This document shows, one piece after another, positions 46,495 to 56,849 of a stretch of DNA of 64,000 nucleotides. The notes under the pieces were generated by a model. That model saw nothing but the letters and a program-made list of their open reading frames with translations. It made no database searches and was not told where the DNA came from. A program made the position numbers and the translations under genes. The stretch covers positions 10,278,088 through 10,342,087 of the forward strand of contig NW_022881625.1 in assembly GCF_003369915.1 (NCBI RefSeq), read 5' to 3'. This stretch comes from Drosophila miranda. Its lineage: Eukaryota > Arthropoda > Insecta > Diptera > Drosophilidae. Each line of letters begins with the position of its first letter. Position 1 is the stretch's first letter.

Positions 46495-47869
46495 CTAATT
46501 GGCGTGGTATTTTTGGATCATTAATGGCGTTGCCACTTGTCAGGTATTGGGGAATGGGTGATAGTTGGGAAAGAAGAAGAAGAGGGAAAGGTAAATATGC
46601 TAAAATAAATAACTAAAATTAATTAAATTACATTACAGCTAAGGACAATCTATCTACAATTACTACAAATAAGGACTACAAACCTACAGAGATATATACA
46701 AGGTAAAACCAACAATAATTACAATACATTTACACAACAATAAACATACTTAAATATCATTTATTTTTAACAGGAGGACAACTACAACAAAGCACCGGCC
46801 GGCATGGCAAACGCAATGCAGAACATTGCGCCGCATACCGGCCGGCTCTGTTGTCCCCCTGTGCAGGATTAGTGGCACCATCTGGGATCTTTGGTGGCGA
46901 TGGCTGGACTTGGAGATGGCGTGCATCGTGGGCAAAGGTGTTCATTGACGAGCGGCTCTGGTCCGGCCGCCCACGTTGCATCTGTCGTTGGTTGGTGTTG
47001 GCTGCTGCACTCGAGTGGCACTGGTCCGGCCACCAAACTGCATTGTCGTTGTGCTGGCGTTGACATCGAAAAGTGATGCCAACGAATCATGATATTGGCC
47101 GCATCCAAGTGGCGAACTGGTCCGGCCACCAGGATACGTTGTCGTTTTTGTTGTTGTTGGCCGCATCCGAGTGGCTGCTGGTCCGGCCACCCAGGATGCG
47201 CTGTCAGTTGGATTGGCCTGGCCTCCTCGGCCACGTTCATCGTCGGTTTGTAATGGCGATTTGAGTGGCTGCTGGTCCGGCCACCCAGTTGAGGAGGTGT
47301 TTGCTTTGGCGTGTGATTTTAATTTGTTTATTTGCAGGTACTTGTCGGCGTTTGGATGTTGTTGCTGGCGACCCTTGTCTGATTTGTGTTGGCGTAAGAG
47401 ACGTTTGCGGGTGAGTATTTGTGTTTATTGGCAGCCTCTCTCCTGATTCTCCTTCTTTTGCAGGATTTGCTGGCGTCCGGCGGCTCAACACCAGGCCATC
47501 CCGCCCTCACATAATTGGCATGAGAGACGGGTGTGACCCAGTGGAGCGGCAACAGGCGCCAGCATCTGTGTCGTCGTTGGAAATGGCAGCTGTTGGTTCG
47601 GATTGGCGTGACGTCACGGCCATGGTCAGGCGGCAGCGTCATCAGATGAGGCCTCCTTTTCCGTCCCTTTGGCAGAAAATTGATGATGTTGATGGCGAGG
47701 CAGCTTCTTGTTGGTCAGCTCTGTCTGGTGATTGGCAGGTAAGTGTGGATTTCATGTGTTTTGGCCGTTTTTCGTTGTTGTCCGTATTGACGTCTTTTTC
47801 CTTTGTTGCAGTGGCTGTCTCTGGATCAACGATTGGGCGCATTAACAGGCACCGCCCGATCGCATGCCT

Positions 47870-49646
47870 TGCCTGCAGCAGGATTGTCAGTTTCGTTGTA
47901 ATTGCTGCCAGCTTTTCTTCCAGCTCTCTAATTTTTCTGGCATATCTTTCTAGATTATGGGCACAGCTCCCATCGCACTGGGCGCCTGGCTGCTGCTGTA
48001 GCTGGGATTGGCGTGGCGTCGGGGCATCATTCGCGATCGGTTGCATCGGTTGGACCCTCTGGTGTTGGCGCCCCCTGGTCGATGGCTGGGGATGATGGTC
48101 GCCATACCGATGCTGCTGCCGATGCTGCCGATCCGGTTGGTGTTGGCGTTGCTGCTGCGGATAATGGAGTGGCTGTGGATGTGGCTGCTGCTGGCTACGT
48201 TGGATTGGCTGCTGTCGCTGTTGGATTGGCTGTGGCTACTGATTGCGACGCTCCTCCTCCCTGGCGAGCCGCTGCCTGGCTGCCTTGTAGGCGCTGCAGC
48301 CCTTGTAGGCGCTGCAGCCCTTGTAGGCGCTGATGTGGGCGCCCTGGCAGTTGGCGCATTTGGGAGCGACGTTCCTCGGCTTGCTGCACTCCGTCGTCAG
48401 GTGTCCACCCGCGCATTTCATGCAGACAGCAGCTCGTCTACAATATGCGCGGGTGTGGCCAAACACCTGACATCGATGGCACTGGGCAGGGTCACGTGAG
48501 ACTCCAAGTCTCTCAACCGTGACGGGCCTCCCACCCAGGCGTCGCAGCTTCAACACATCGAATTGACCACGGTCCGGTTTGGGGGCGATCTCAGCCTCGA
48601 AGAGGTTGTATTGGCGGCTGCGATCGAATCGATCAGTGATCGCCCGAGTAAACCGGACCGTGTACCCTCGGCCTGCATGCAGTCCCGGAACCAGTCAGAG
48701 GGCGTGGAATGGGGGAGATCCGGATGAGGATCCTCAATCCTCTGTCCTCCACAGGCTGATGCCCGAACTCGCCGTGCCGGATGTCATTGGCAATGGCAAG
48801 GGTGTGTGTACTGGGAGTGGCAGTAGTTGTGTTGGTGTTGGTTATGGCGATGGTGCTGGTGTGAGTGGCGGTGACGGTGTTGGTGTTTGTATTTGTGTTT
48901 TGTGTTTGCTGCCGCTGCTGGTGATGGCGGCCCCGTCGTCTGGCCTGCTTCCTCTCACCATCACCCTCATCGTCACTCCCACTGTCGATGAGGGCGCGGC
49001 GTCGTTTTGGTGTTGGTGGGATTGGTGGCATTTGTGCAGGCTGGGCATTGGCACGGATCGACCCGCTGCTCGAACTCGAACCAGGTTCGGCTCTCAACAG
49101 GTTCGATCCGGTCGTGTGTGTGTGTGTGCGTGGCGGCCCGTTGGCCCGCTCTTTCTCGTCGGCTTGCCGGCTCTGCTCTGTCTTCTCCCTCTCCCGTTAC
49201 TCACGAACTGTTTTGTGCGTCCGAGAGCGTGAGAGGCGGGAAAAGTGGCGTCTTGTTGGGCCTTTCTTTTGTGTTTGGCGCCTTTCTTTGGGTATTATTG
49301 GCAAGGGTGGGGGGGGGGGGGGGGGGAAGGCAATGCAAGTGGCGGGAATGGCTGTGTCTGTGTGTGTATTGGCGGCATCTGCGTACTCACGATCGGTGCA
49401 GTCTGTGTTGGCGTTTTTGTTGCTGCTGCTGATGCAGCCACCGTCGCTGTGGCGTCGGCGCTCTACATTGGCATCGTCGTTGGTGTTGGCGCCTGCGCCG
49501 AGGGCTCTGCTGCTGCTGCTGCTATTGGCGGTGTTGGTGTTGGTGTTGTTGGCTGCTGCTGCTGCTGCTAGGGCGCCTCTGCGGGCCGCTCTGCCGCCGT
49601 CGCTGTGGCGTCTGTTCGACCCTCGTCTGGCCATTCCTCTCGTCAT
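47870..49646 (-). pseudogene. H7 gag with three CCHC zinc knuckles, frameshifted
   Basis: Jockey-clade/HeT-A-type gag, which would bind element RNA. It starts MTRGMARRG at 49646. After an amino-terminal frame to 49197 the next frame (49097-48633) carries PTPKRRR and DRGLRILI, then shifts where CCGGATGAG replaces CCTCGGATGAG. The frame 48556-48236 holds CHRCQVFGHTRAYC, CMKCAGGHLTTEC and CANCQGAHISAYKGC, i.e. three C-x2-C knuckles in the arrangement typical of jockey-type gag. Next come an 18-bp triplication (SAYKGC), a Gln-rich spacer and the coiled coil RELEEKLAAI (48046-47870). Several frame changes make it inactive as written. An 18-G run at 49309-49326 lies in the amino-terminal part. Confidence 0.65.
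48285..48332 (-). repeat. 18-bp tandem repeat in the H7 gag
   Basis: The plus strand reads TTGTAGGCGCTGCAGCCC twice and a third partial time; in protein it repeats SAYKGC just after the third zinc knuckle. Replication slippage is the likely origin. Confidence 0.6.
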
Positions 49647-49904
49647 AGTTGTTGTTAGTTTGTGTATTGGCGATTTGCTGTCTGTTTGCTGTTTTCCCTT
49701 ATTGAAAAGTCTCTTGTGTGTGTGTGTTTGTGTTTAATGTATTTATTGGCCATTTCTGTCTCTTTACACAGTTTGTCTCTCGTTAGGTTTGTGTTTTTAT
49801 AAGTTAATGTTATTTATTGGCGTTTAAAATTAATGACATTTATTGGGGAGCAGAAAGCTTGTCGATAGTAGTAGTGGCGGTGGTCGGGGGAGGAAGGGAC
49901 TTTT

Positions 49905-51016
49905 TGTCCAGCCACTGCAACAAAGAAAAAGACGTCAATACGGACAACAAAGAAAGACTGCCAAAACACACAAAATCCACACTTACCTGCCAATCACCAG
50001 ACAGAGCTGACCAACAAGAAGCTGCCTCGCCACCAACATTGACAATTTCCTGCCAAATGGGCGGAATATGAGGCCCCTTTCTGATGACGCTGCCACCGAC
50101 CATCACAATGACGTCACGCCACTCCAAACAGACAGCAGCCATTCCAACGACGACGCAGATGCTGGCGCCTGTTGCCGCTCCACTGGGTCACACCCGTCAC
50201 TCATGCCAATTATGTGAGGGCGGGATGGCCTGGTGTTGAGCCGCCGGACGCCAGCAAATCCTGCAAAAGGAAGAAGAAAAAGGAGAATCATGAACGAGGC
50301 TGCCAATAAAAAACACAAATACTCACCTGCAAACGTCTCCTATGCCAACACAAACCAGACAAGGGTAGCCAGCAACAACATCCAAATCGACGACAGGCAC
50401 CTGCAAATAAACACAAATTAAAAATCAAACGCCAAAACAAACACCTCCTCAACTGGGTGGCCGGACCAGCAGCCACTCAAAACGCCATTACAAATTGACG
50501 ACGAACGTGGCCGAGGAGGCCAGGCCAATTCTACTAACAACGCATCCTGGGTGGCCGGACCAGCAGCCACTCGGATGCGGCCAACAATTAAAACCGACAA
50601 CGTATCCTGGTGGCCGGACCAGTTCGCCACTTGGATGCGGCCAATACTACAATTTATTGGCATCACACATCGATGCCAACGCCAAAACACTGGACAATGC
50701 ATCTTCGGGTGGCCGGACCAGTGCCACTCGGTCTGCTGCACCAAACCCACAGACAGATGCAACGTGGGCGGCCGGACCAGAGCCGCTCGCCATCAACAAC
50801 ACAATCATTGCCCACGATGCACGCCAATACACACATCCAGCCAATAAACAACACACAGGGGGACAACAGAGCCGGCCGGTATACAGCGTAATGTTCGCAT
50901 TGCGTTTGTTATGCCCGCCGGTGCTCCGTTGTTGTTTGTCCTCCAGTTAGAAATAAAATAAATATAATTAATATGTTTATATGTTGTAAATGTATGTCAA
51001 TTATCGTTTATTTTAC
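49905..51016 (+). mobile_element. H8: inverted, divergent 3' half of an H element
   Basis: Plus-strand H 3' region, facing H7 5' to 5'. It has the GGTGGCCGGACCAG repeats (about 50460-50790) and the reverse complements of the antisense splice sites (CTTACCTGCCAATC, CTCACCTGCAAACG, CCTGCAAAAGG), although the rest has clearly diverged. It ends within TTTTACCTTGT and joins the reverse-transcriptase fragment. Confidence 0.55.
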
Positions 51017-52300
51017 CTTGTCGAGTACAACACCCAGGTATTTGTACGAGCTCTTGTGCGTAAGTGTGGAGCCCAGCATATTAATGCCTCCGCAAGAAAG
51101 TGTTCTCGTAGCAAAAGTAACATTAGCACATTGGCTGCTGTTGATGCCTATGTTCCATTTCTGAGCCCAGACCTCAAAGCTGCTCACATATTGTTGCAGA
51201 GCTTCCGTAGCTAGATTTATGCTTGGACTTCTGGTCAGCACTGCAGTGTCATCCGCGTAGGTTGCTATCAACACATCGTCCTCGTCCAACCCAGTTATTA
51301 CCCTTGAGGAAGGCATATCGGCTGTATATAGGGTATATAACGTTGGTCCAAGAACGCTGCCTTGTGGGACGCCTGCACAGATTGGGCGCTTCGATGATTT
51401 TGCTCCATTTACAACAACTCTAAAACTTCTGTCCATTAGAAAGCTACTCACCAGCTGGAATAGCTGCGGCGGCAATATGTTTCTCAGCTTAAAGAGGAGG
51501 CCATCATGCCCCACCCTGTCAAACGCTTGTTGAATGTCCATAAACACAGCTACCGAATACATTTTTTGCTCCATTGCATCAAGCGCGAAGTTGACCACTC
51601 GATGAAGTTGTTCTGGCGTGCCGTGACCTTGTCTAAATCCAAACTGCCACTTTGGAATTCTTTGCTTTACAGGTTCAAGCTGCATGATGCGGTTCAGTAT
51701 CATTCTTTCCGCCATCTTCCCTAGCGCTGAGAGCAGGCTAATTGGTCTGTAGCCATCGACTTCTGTGTGTTGTTTTTCTGGCTTAGGTACCATGGAGATT
51801 AGCGCCATCTTCCAGCAGGTAGGAAAGTGTCCTATCCTAAGAATGCTGTTGAGGAGCAGCACTAAAAATAGCAGGGCTTTTTTAGGCAGTAGTTTCAAAG
51901 TCCTGTTGTCCAGCAGGTCCTCACCAGGGGGTTTTTTGGCCTTCAGCTTCTTAATTTGCTGCACCACCTCTTGAAATGTGACTGGGCTTGCTGGCAAGGA
52001 CATTTGAAATGGCATTTCCAATTGTAGCTCGACGGCCCTTCGTGTAACAGCAGACGTAAGATTAAATGGCTTAAATCTTTGCTCTAAACTGTATGCGAAG
52101 ATATCAGCCTTTTGCTGACTGGAGTAGCACCAACCGCCTGCTGGATTTTTAATTGGCGATTTAGGCATGACTACTCTTTTAAATCGGCTTGTTAGCTTCC
52201 AGAGAGGATAGTTGAAAGATGCATCGGGGCCAGCTTTTTCTAAAATGTTATCAATGCTCGTCTGCTTGACTTTTGCAAGAACCTTTTGCAAAAAAATCAA
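51017..52300 (-). pseudogene. Jockey/TART-like reverse transcriptase fragment
   Basis: A single open frame of about 425 residues on the minus strand. It contains the core RT motifs of a jockey-clade non-LTR element: ISLLSALGKMAERMI, FGFRQGHGTPEQL, VFMDIQQAFDRV, GVPQGSVLGPTLY and the catalytic TYADDTAVL (YADD at 51248-51259), then YLGVVLD. The endonuclease, most of the amino linker and the carboxyl end are missing. There is no visible lesion inside, so it was probably cut from a fairly young element. HeT-A-like elements lack RT, and TART or TAHRE relatives supply it; whether this piece belongs to such a partner of H is inference. Confidence 0.75.
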
Positions 52301-52859
52301 ATTTTAAGTTAGGGAGAATTACAAAGAAGAGACAGCATACTTTTGAGCGTGGCCCCACTTCAATTTCTTGACTCACACCACACACACACACACACACTTG
52401 ACACCAAATGGAAAGTCGTGTCGGGAACGTTGTGGAGTCGAGACGTGTCTGAGGTTTAGTCCCTCCGTCAAAGTGCCGAATATTTTGTCTCTCTCTTTTT
52501 CCCTTCCCCCCACCCCTGCTGGCAGCGGGCCTAGTCGAGGTTACAAGTGTTTCGTTGCTGCAGATTATATATGTTTGTAAACTATTGTGCCATCAAATGT
52601 ACTAGTGTGTTTGAGTGTCGTTTAAAGTTGAATTGTAAAACAAACAAAAATGTACATAAATTAAATTAAGACATATACTGCCCATTATTAATAAAGCAAC
52701 GCGCTTGGTTGCTGGCGGCTCACACCCCAGCCTCTCAGCCCCTCCTCAACCCAAAGCGGGTATATATTGAAAAAAATATAATTTGGCTTGACAAAAACTC
52801 CACTCGCGTGGGTCGAAAAATTTATTACCAAATCCAACCAAAGCCAATCCAGCGCAGCT
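52301..52859 (+). other. Region between the RT fragment and H9 gag
   Basis: Contains a CACACACA microsatellite (52378-52397), a TCTCTCTTTTTCCC pyrimidine run and AATAAAGCAACGCG near 52690. It may be the 5' leader of H9 or the 3' end of another element. No coding sequence is convincing. Confidence 0.3.
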
Positions 52860-53501
52860 ATGCCACGCGGATCCACTGCCAGAAGAGGACGACGACGACG
52901 AGGACCACACAGCCAGGGATCGCCCCAAATCAGCCATTTCCACTGCCAGCTCCGACAGCGCCGCCGACGGCGAAGCCAGCGCCGACAGCGCAGCCACCGG
53001 CACCGTGGCAAACGCAGCGATACTGAGACGCCAATCCACCGACTCTGCCACCTGGTTGGAGGCACTTCCTCCAATTCCTGGACCGGCTCCAGCCACCATT
53101 ACCGGGTATGTGAGGACCACAAATGCCGACACCACCATCACGGCCACTCCGGCCGTGTGGAGAGAGCCGGAAACAGCAAGGAGCGAGAGAAGGCGCAAAG
53201 AGAGAGCGGGTAACGACCTCGTACCAGCGACAGTACGAGAGGGCACTCGAGCAGCCTCTGCACGAACAGCAGCCAACAAAAGATTCGTGTTCGAGTGCCC
53301 GTTCGGGAGCGAGTTCGAACTCGAACCACAGCCATGGCACAAACCCCGCTCGATCGGCCACAGCAGCGGTTCCAAATGCAATGCACACAGCCAATACCAC
53401 AACCACAACCTCAAATACAATGATGACATACATCAGCACACAAACAGCGACATCAAACACAAAAACGACAACTACAATTACGTCGGCAGCCAGACGATGC
53501 C
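52860..53501 (+). pseudogene. H9 gag, amino-terminal part (interrupted)
   Basis: A plus-strand, A/C-rich frame starting MPRGSTARRG at 52860, similar in start and composition to MTRGMARRG of H1. It is Arg-rich, then Ser/Thr/His-rich, spread over more than one frame. The BEL/Pao element interrupts it at 53502 after ATGCC. No CCHC knuckle is seen. Confidence 0.45.
53497..53501 (+). repeat. Left target-site duplication of the BEL/Pao element
   Basis: ATGCC directly before the left LTR, repeated at 59948-59952 after the right LTR. Confidence 0.85.
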
Positions 53502-53865
53502 TGGACGGTTTTCTAAGGGTTAAACTACAAAGAGAGTGAGAGCGCTCTAACTGCGATTGCCCACTCGGAGAACGGCGTCGTTTCATGCTAGGGCGGCGTA
53601 ACCTCGTCTCCGATCACCATGAAGAGTCTTCGTTTGCGTGTCGACGAAATCACAACGACAATTAGCAGTTGCAGCTGGCCGCGCTTAAACTCGTATTACC
53701 CATTACATTGTACTCTATACGCGATTAAGATTAAAGTTTAAGTTGATTGAAGTCCAAATGAATTAATCTCGAATTGTCTATATCGTGTAGTACATTATTA
53801 AACGCAAAGATTCCCCAGAGCATTTCTGCTCAACATTGAAATCTCGTATCGAGGGTTTCACAACA
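53502..53865 (+). repeat. BEL/Pao left LTR
   Basis: 364 bp, TGGACGGTTT to TTTCACAACA, so TG...CA ends. TGGTGGCCCATGG follows after TTTT and is the likely primer-binding site. About 490 bp of leader separate it from the gag ATG at 54356. Confidence 0.8.
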
Positions 53866-54355
53866 TTTTTGGTGGCCCATGGGGGGACCCGCGTTTAATT
53901 CGTACTATACGCATATAATTCTACCTCGTTCCGCGTTCAGTTAAATGTACAAATAAAATCATATTTTACCGGCTGCAACTGTAAACGGCAAACACAACGC
54001 AAACCAACGGTTTATCCAACAGCCGCTATCTCTCGCACACAACAACAACACAAGCCGACGGTTAGACAGCAGCCTCTCTCTCATGCAAAGCAGAGACCAA
54101 GAGACCAGCGAGCGTTCTGTTGCTGCACATCATCTCTAGACACAAGGCCTAAACTCAACGCTCACAGTAGCACAGTTTCTGCTCTCCGCTCGGACAACAC
54201 CAACAACAACGACTCGCAAGTTCTCTTAAGCTACGCTTTAAGCAAAGAGAAGCACTCCCGAGTACCAGAGTAAGTGTTTCGTTGTGGGTATTTTGTACAA
54301 GTTCAAAGAGAGTGCAACTAAGGGTGAGAAACGTACATACACATATAACAGCAAC

Positions 54356-55155
54356 ATGTCAACAGCCGAGTCCCACGACCTCGAAGCCGATCCTCAGGTG
54401 GAGATCGACAATCTCAGTGTTATTCAGACAAATCTCATTGCGAGGGTTAATCAAACGGTGCGTAATTTCAGAAAGGATGGCGCAGATCGGAAAACAAAAG
54501 CTTATTTTCAAACGCGCTTACAAACTTTGCAACGGTTCTTAGGTGAATTTGAGCAAAATCATCAACGTTTACTAATACTTCGATGTCCAAGTACGCATAG
54601 TTATGTGTCCAGCGAAGTAGCCTTTCGCTTTGATGAAGACTATACAACGGCATTCATTCTCGTCCTCAAGCGATACGACAACAAACGGCTGCAGTTTATG
54701 TACCATATGAACGGTTTGTATGACTTGCCACAGTTGACAAAGGAGCAGTCTGCTGATATAAAACATATGCTTAATGTTGCGACGGTTTGTCTCAATGCTT
54801 TAAAGAATCTAGATGTTCAGCATTGGATGGCTCATCATCTCACTTCCAGCCTGTCAAGCACGACACTGCAAGCTTGGAGCTCCATCTCGGTAGCTCTGCC
54901 GAACATGCCACATTTTCTCAGCTACAATCATTTCTCAACGACCGTCTCGTCAGCATCGATGTGTTCGAAAATCGAGGCCACTCCACGACGCGGACACCTG
55001 TGCCGCAGCCTGTCAACCAAAGGCACCCGAAGAAGTCAGTTGGCAACGTAACATACAAGGGCAACAGTTTCCACGGCAAGACTGCGGTTGCCGAACACAC
55101 TCGCTGTCTCACTGTAGCGACAGTCACAATCTTCGGCATTGCCCGGACCTTTTGT
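54356..55155 (+). pseudogene. BEL/Pao gag, two frameshifts
   Basis: Starts MSTAESHDLEADP and has the helical gag region of about 165 residues in one frame. It shifts near 54855 to a second frame (EHATFSQLQSFLNDRL) and near 55100 to the frame that carries the zinc knuckle and continues into pol. Both shifts are lesions relative to the expected single gag-pol frame. Confidence 0.7.
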
Positions 55156-56849
55156 CCAAGGACTGCTTTGCAAGGAAAGCCATCGTCAATCATGCAAAGG
55201 CATGCCTCAACTGTCTGAGCCGTTCCCATGCACTTTCAAAATGTACCAGTAAAAGGAACTGCACGCAGTGTGGTCAAAGACACCATACACTGCTGCACTT
55301 CCCGACTCCTGCTCAGGTGGCAACACAGCCTCACGCAGCCTCCCATAGCGCTCGTTCCGGTAACTCCTGGCAGTATACAACGAGCGACTCATCTGGCAGG
55401 GCTACACCTACGCAACTCTACGCTAGGACCCCACTTCCTACTCAGAGCACTGCACAGCCTCTCCCAGTTGTTCCCAACACTAGCTCCGGTGGTCATCCAC
55501 AGTCTGCAGCGACCGACTCGTCTGTGAGAACACACTCTGCGCAACTAGTCTCCGCTACGGCAACGCATCACGGACCCAGCACTGTCCTTCTGGCCACTGC
55601 CCTGGTCACAATCCACAACCCCCACACTGGCCAATCAGCTGTGGTACGTGCGTTAGTGGATTCAGGCTCGGAAGGAACCCTCATTACAGAGCACACAGTG
55701 CAGGCTCTCAACCTCAAGCGGCATCCAATTTCGGCAGAAATTGCTGGAGTTGGGACCACCTCCAAGAACAGGTGTACCTACACTACAGAATTGTCATTAA
55801 GTTCTTGTACTTCGCAGTTTTGTACTACCATTGATACTGCGTTTATACTTAAAACGCTTACATCGCAATTACCTTCAAAATCCATCAAATTGCAGCAATG
55901 TCCTCATTTGAACGGAATAGAACTCGACGATCCCAGGTTCTACAAATCACAACGGATTGATTTTCTGCTGGGAGCGGACGTAATCCCACAGATCCTGCTT
56001 TCAGATATCCGCAGAGGAAAGGAGAACCAACCAATTGCACAGCACACCCAGCTTGGCTGGATAGTCTTTGGTCGAGCCACTTCCACACGCTCACACGCTG
56101 TCACCATTAGATGTCACCACAACAGGCTAGAGAATCTCGTCCAGAAATTCTTCGAAATGGAGCATCTCGGTTCTGCAAAACAGCTCACACCGGAAGAGCG
56201 ATGGTGCGAGGAGCATTTAAAACGAACTCACATCCGTCAACGAAACGGCAAGTATTTGGTACGGTTACCACTTAAGCGTTTGTTTGACCCTTCGCAGGTG
56301 CTAGGCAAATCACGTCAAATCGCGATTAATCGATTCCAAATGCTTCAACGAAGATTCCAAAGGCAGCCGGAGCTACAAGCCAAATATTCGGAAGTCATGA
56401 AGGAGTACTTTCAACTAGGTCAGGTGACCAAAGTAACAACCAAGGAGCAGCAGCATTGCATCATTAGCAAGGAGAATGGAATCGAGTCCACATGTTGCAC
56501 CTTGCCTCATAACGCAGTATTCAAAGAGGAAAGTGTCACTACAAAGGTTAGAGTAGTATATGACGCCTCCTGTAAAACGTCAAACGGAAAATCGCTCAAT
56601 GACGTCCTATGCACCGGACCAGCGCTCCAAAACGATCTAGCCGGTGTGGTCCTGAATTGGCGTTTCCATCGTTTTGTTTTTCCTGCCGACATTCAAAAGA
56701 TGTATAGATGCATTGACATAAATGCAGAGGATTCGCAATATCAACGCATCTTTTGGCATGACGAACACAACCAAGTAGCTGAGTATTATCTCAACACGCG
56801 ACCGATACCCACTCGCGGAAAGGGTCCTTCGACACGAAATATACGTTGA
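55156..56849 (+). pseudogene. BEL/Pao pol part 1: knuckle, protease, start of RT
   Basis: A long frame with a Cys/His knuckle (CLNCLSRSHALSKC), the aspartic-protease motif ALVDSGSEGTLI (about 55650-55685), LLGADVIPQIL, a tether region, then RT from KVRVVYDASCKTSNGKSLND to FPADIQKMYR. The frame breaks after AEYYLNT near 56800. Part of the RT palm is deleted with a frameshift, and the frame ends at a TGA at 56847-56849. Confidence 0.8.

Larger units (their letters stand above)
46495..49904 (-). mobile_element. H7: H element retaining the gag zinc-knuckle region
   Basis: The 3' region matches H2 and H6 and continues without a break into gag, so it looks like the parent form of those fragments. 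It lacks about 250 bp near 47868 that encode the acidic tail in H1, but keeps about 410 bp with the knuckles that H1, H3 and H5 have lost. The 5' leader reaches the join with H8 near 49904. Antisense introns are at 47411-47463 and 47739-47811. Confidence 0.6.
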
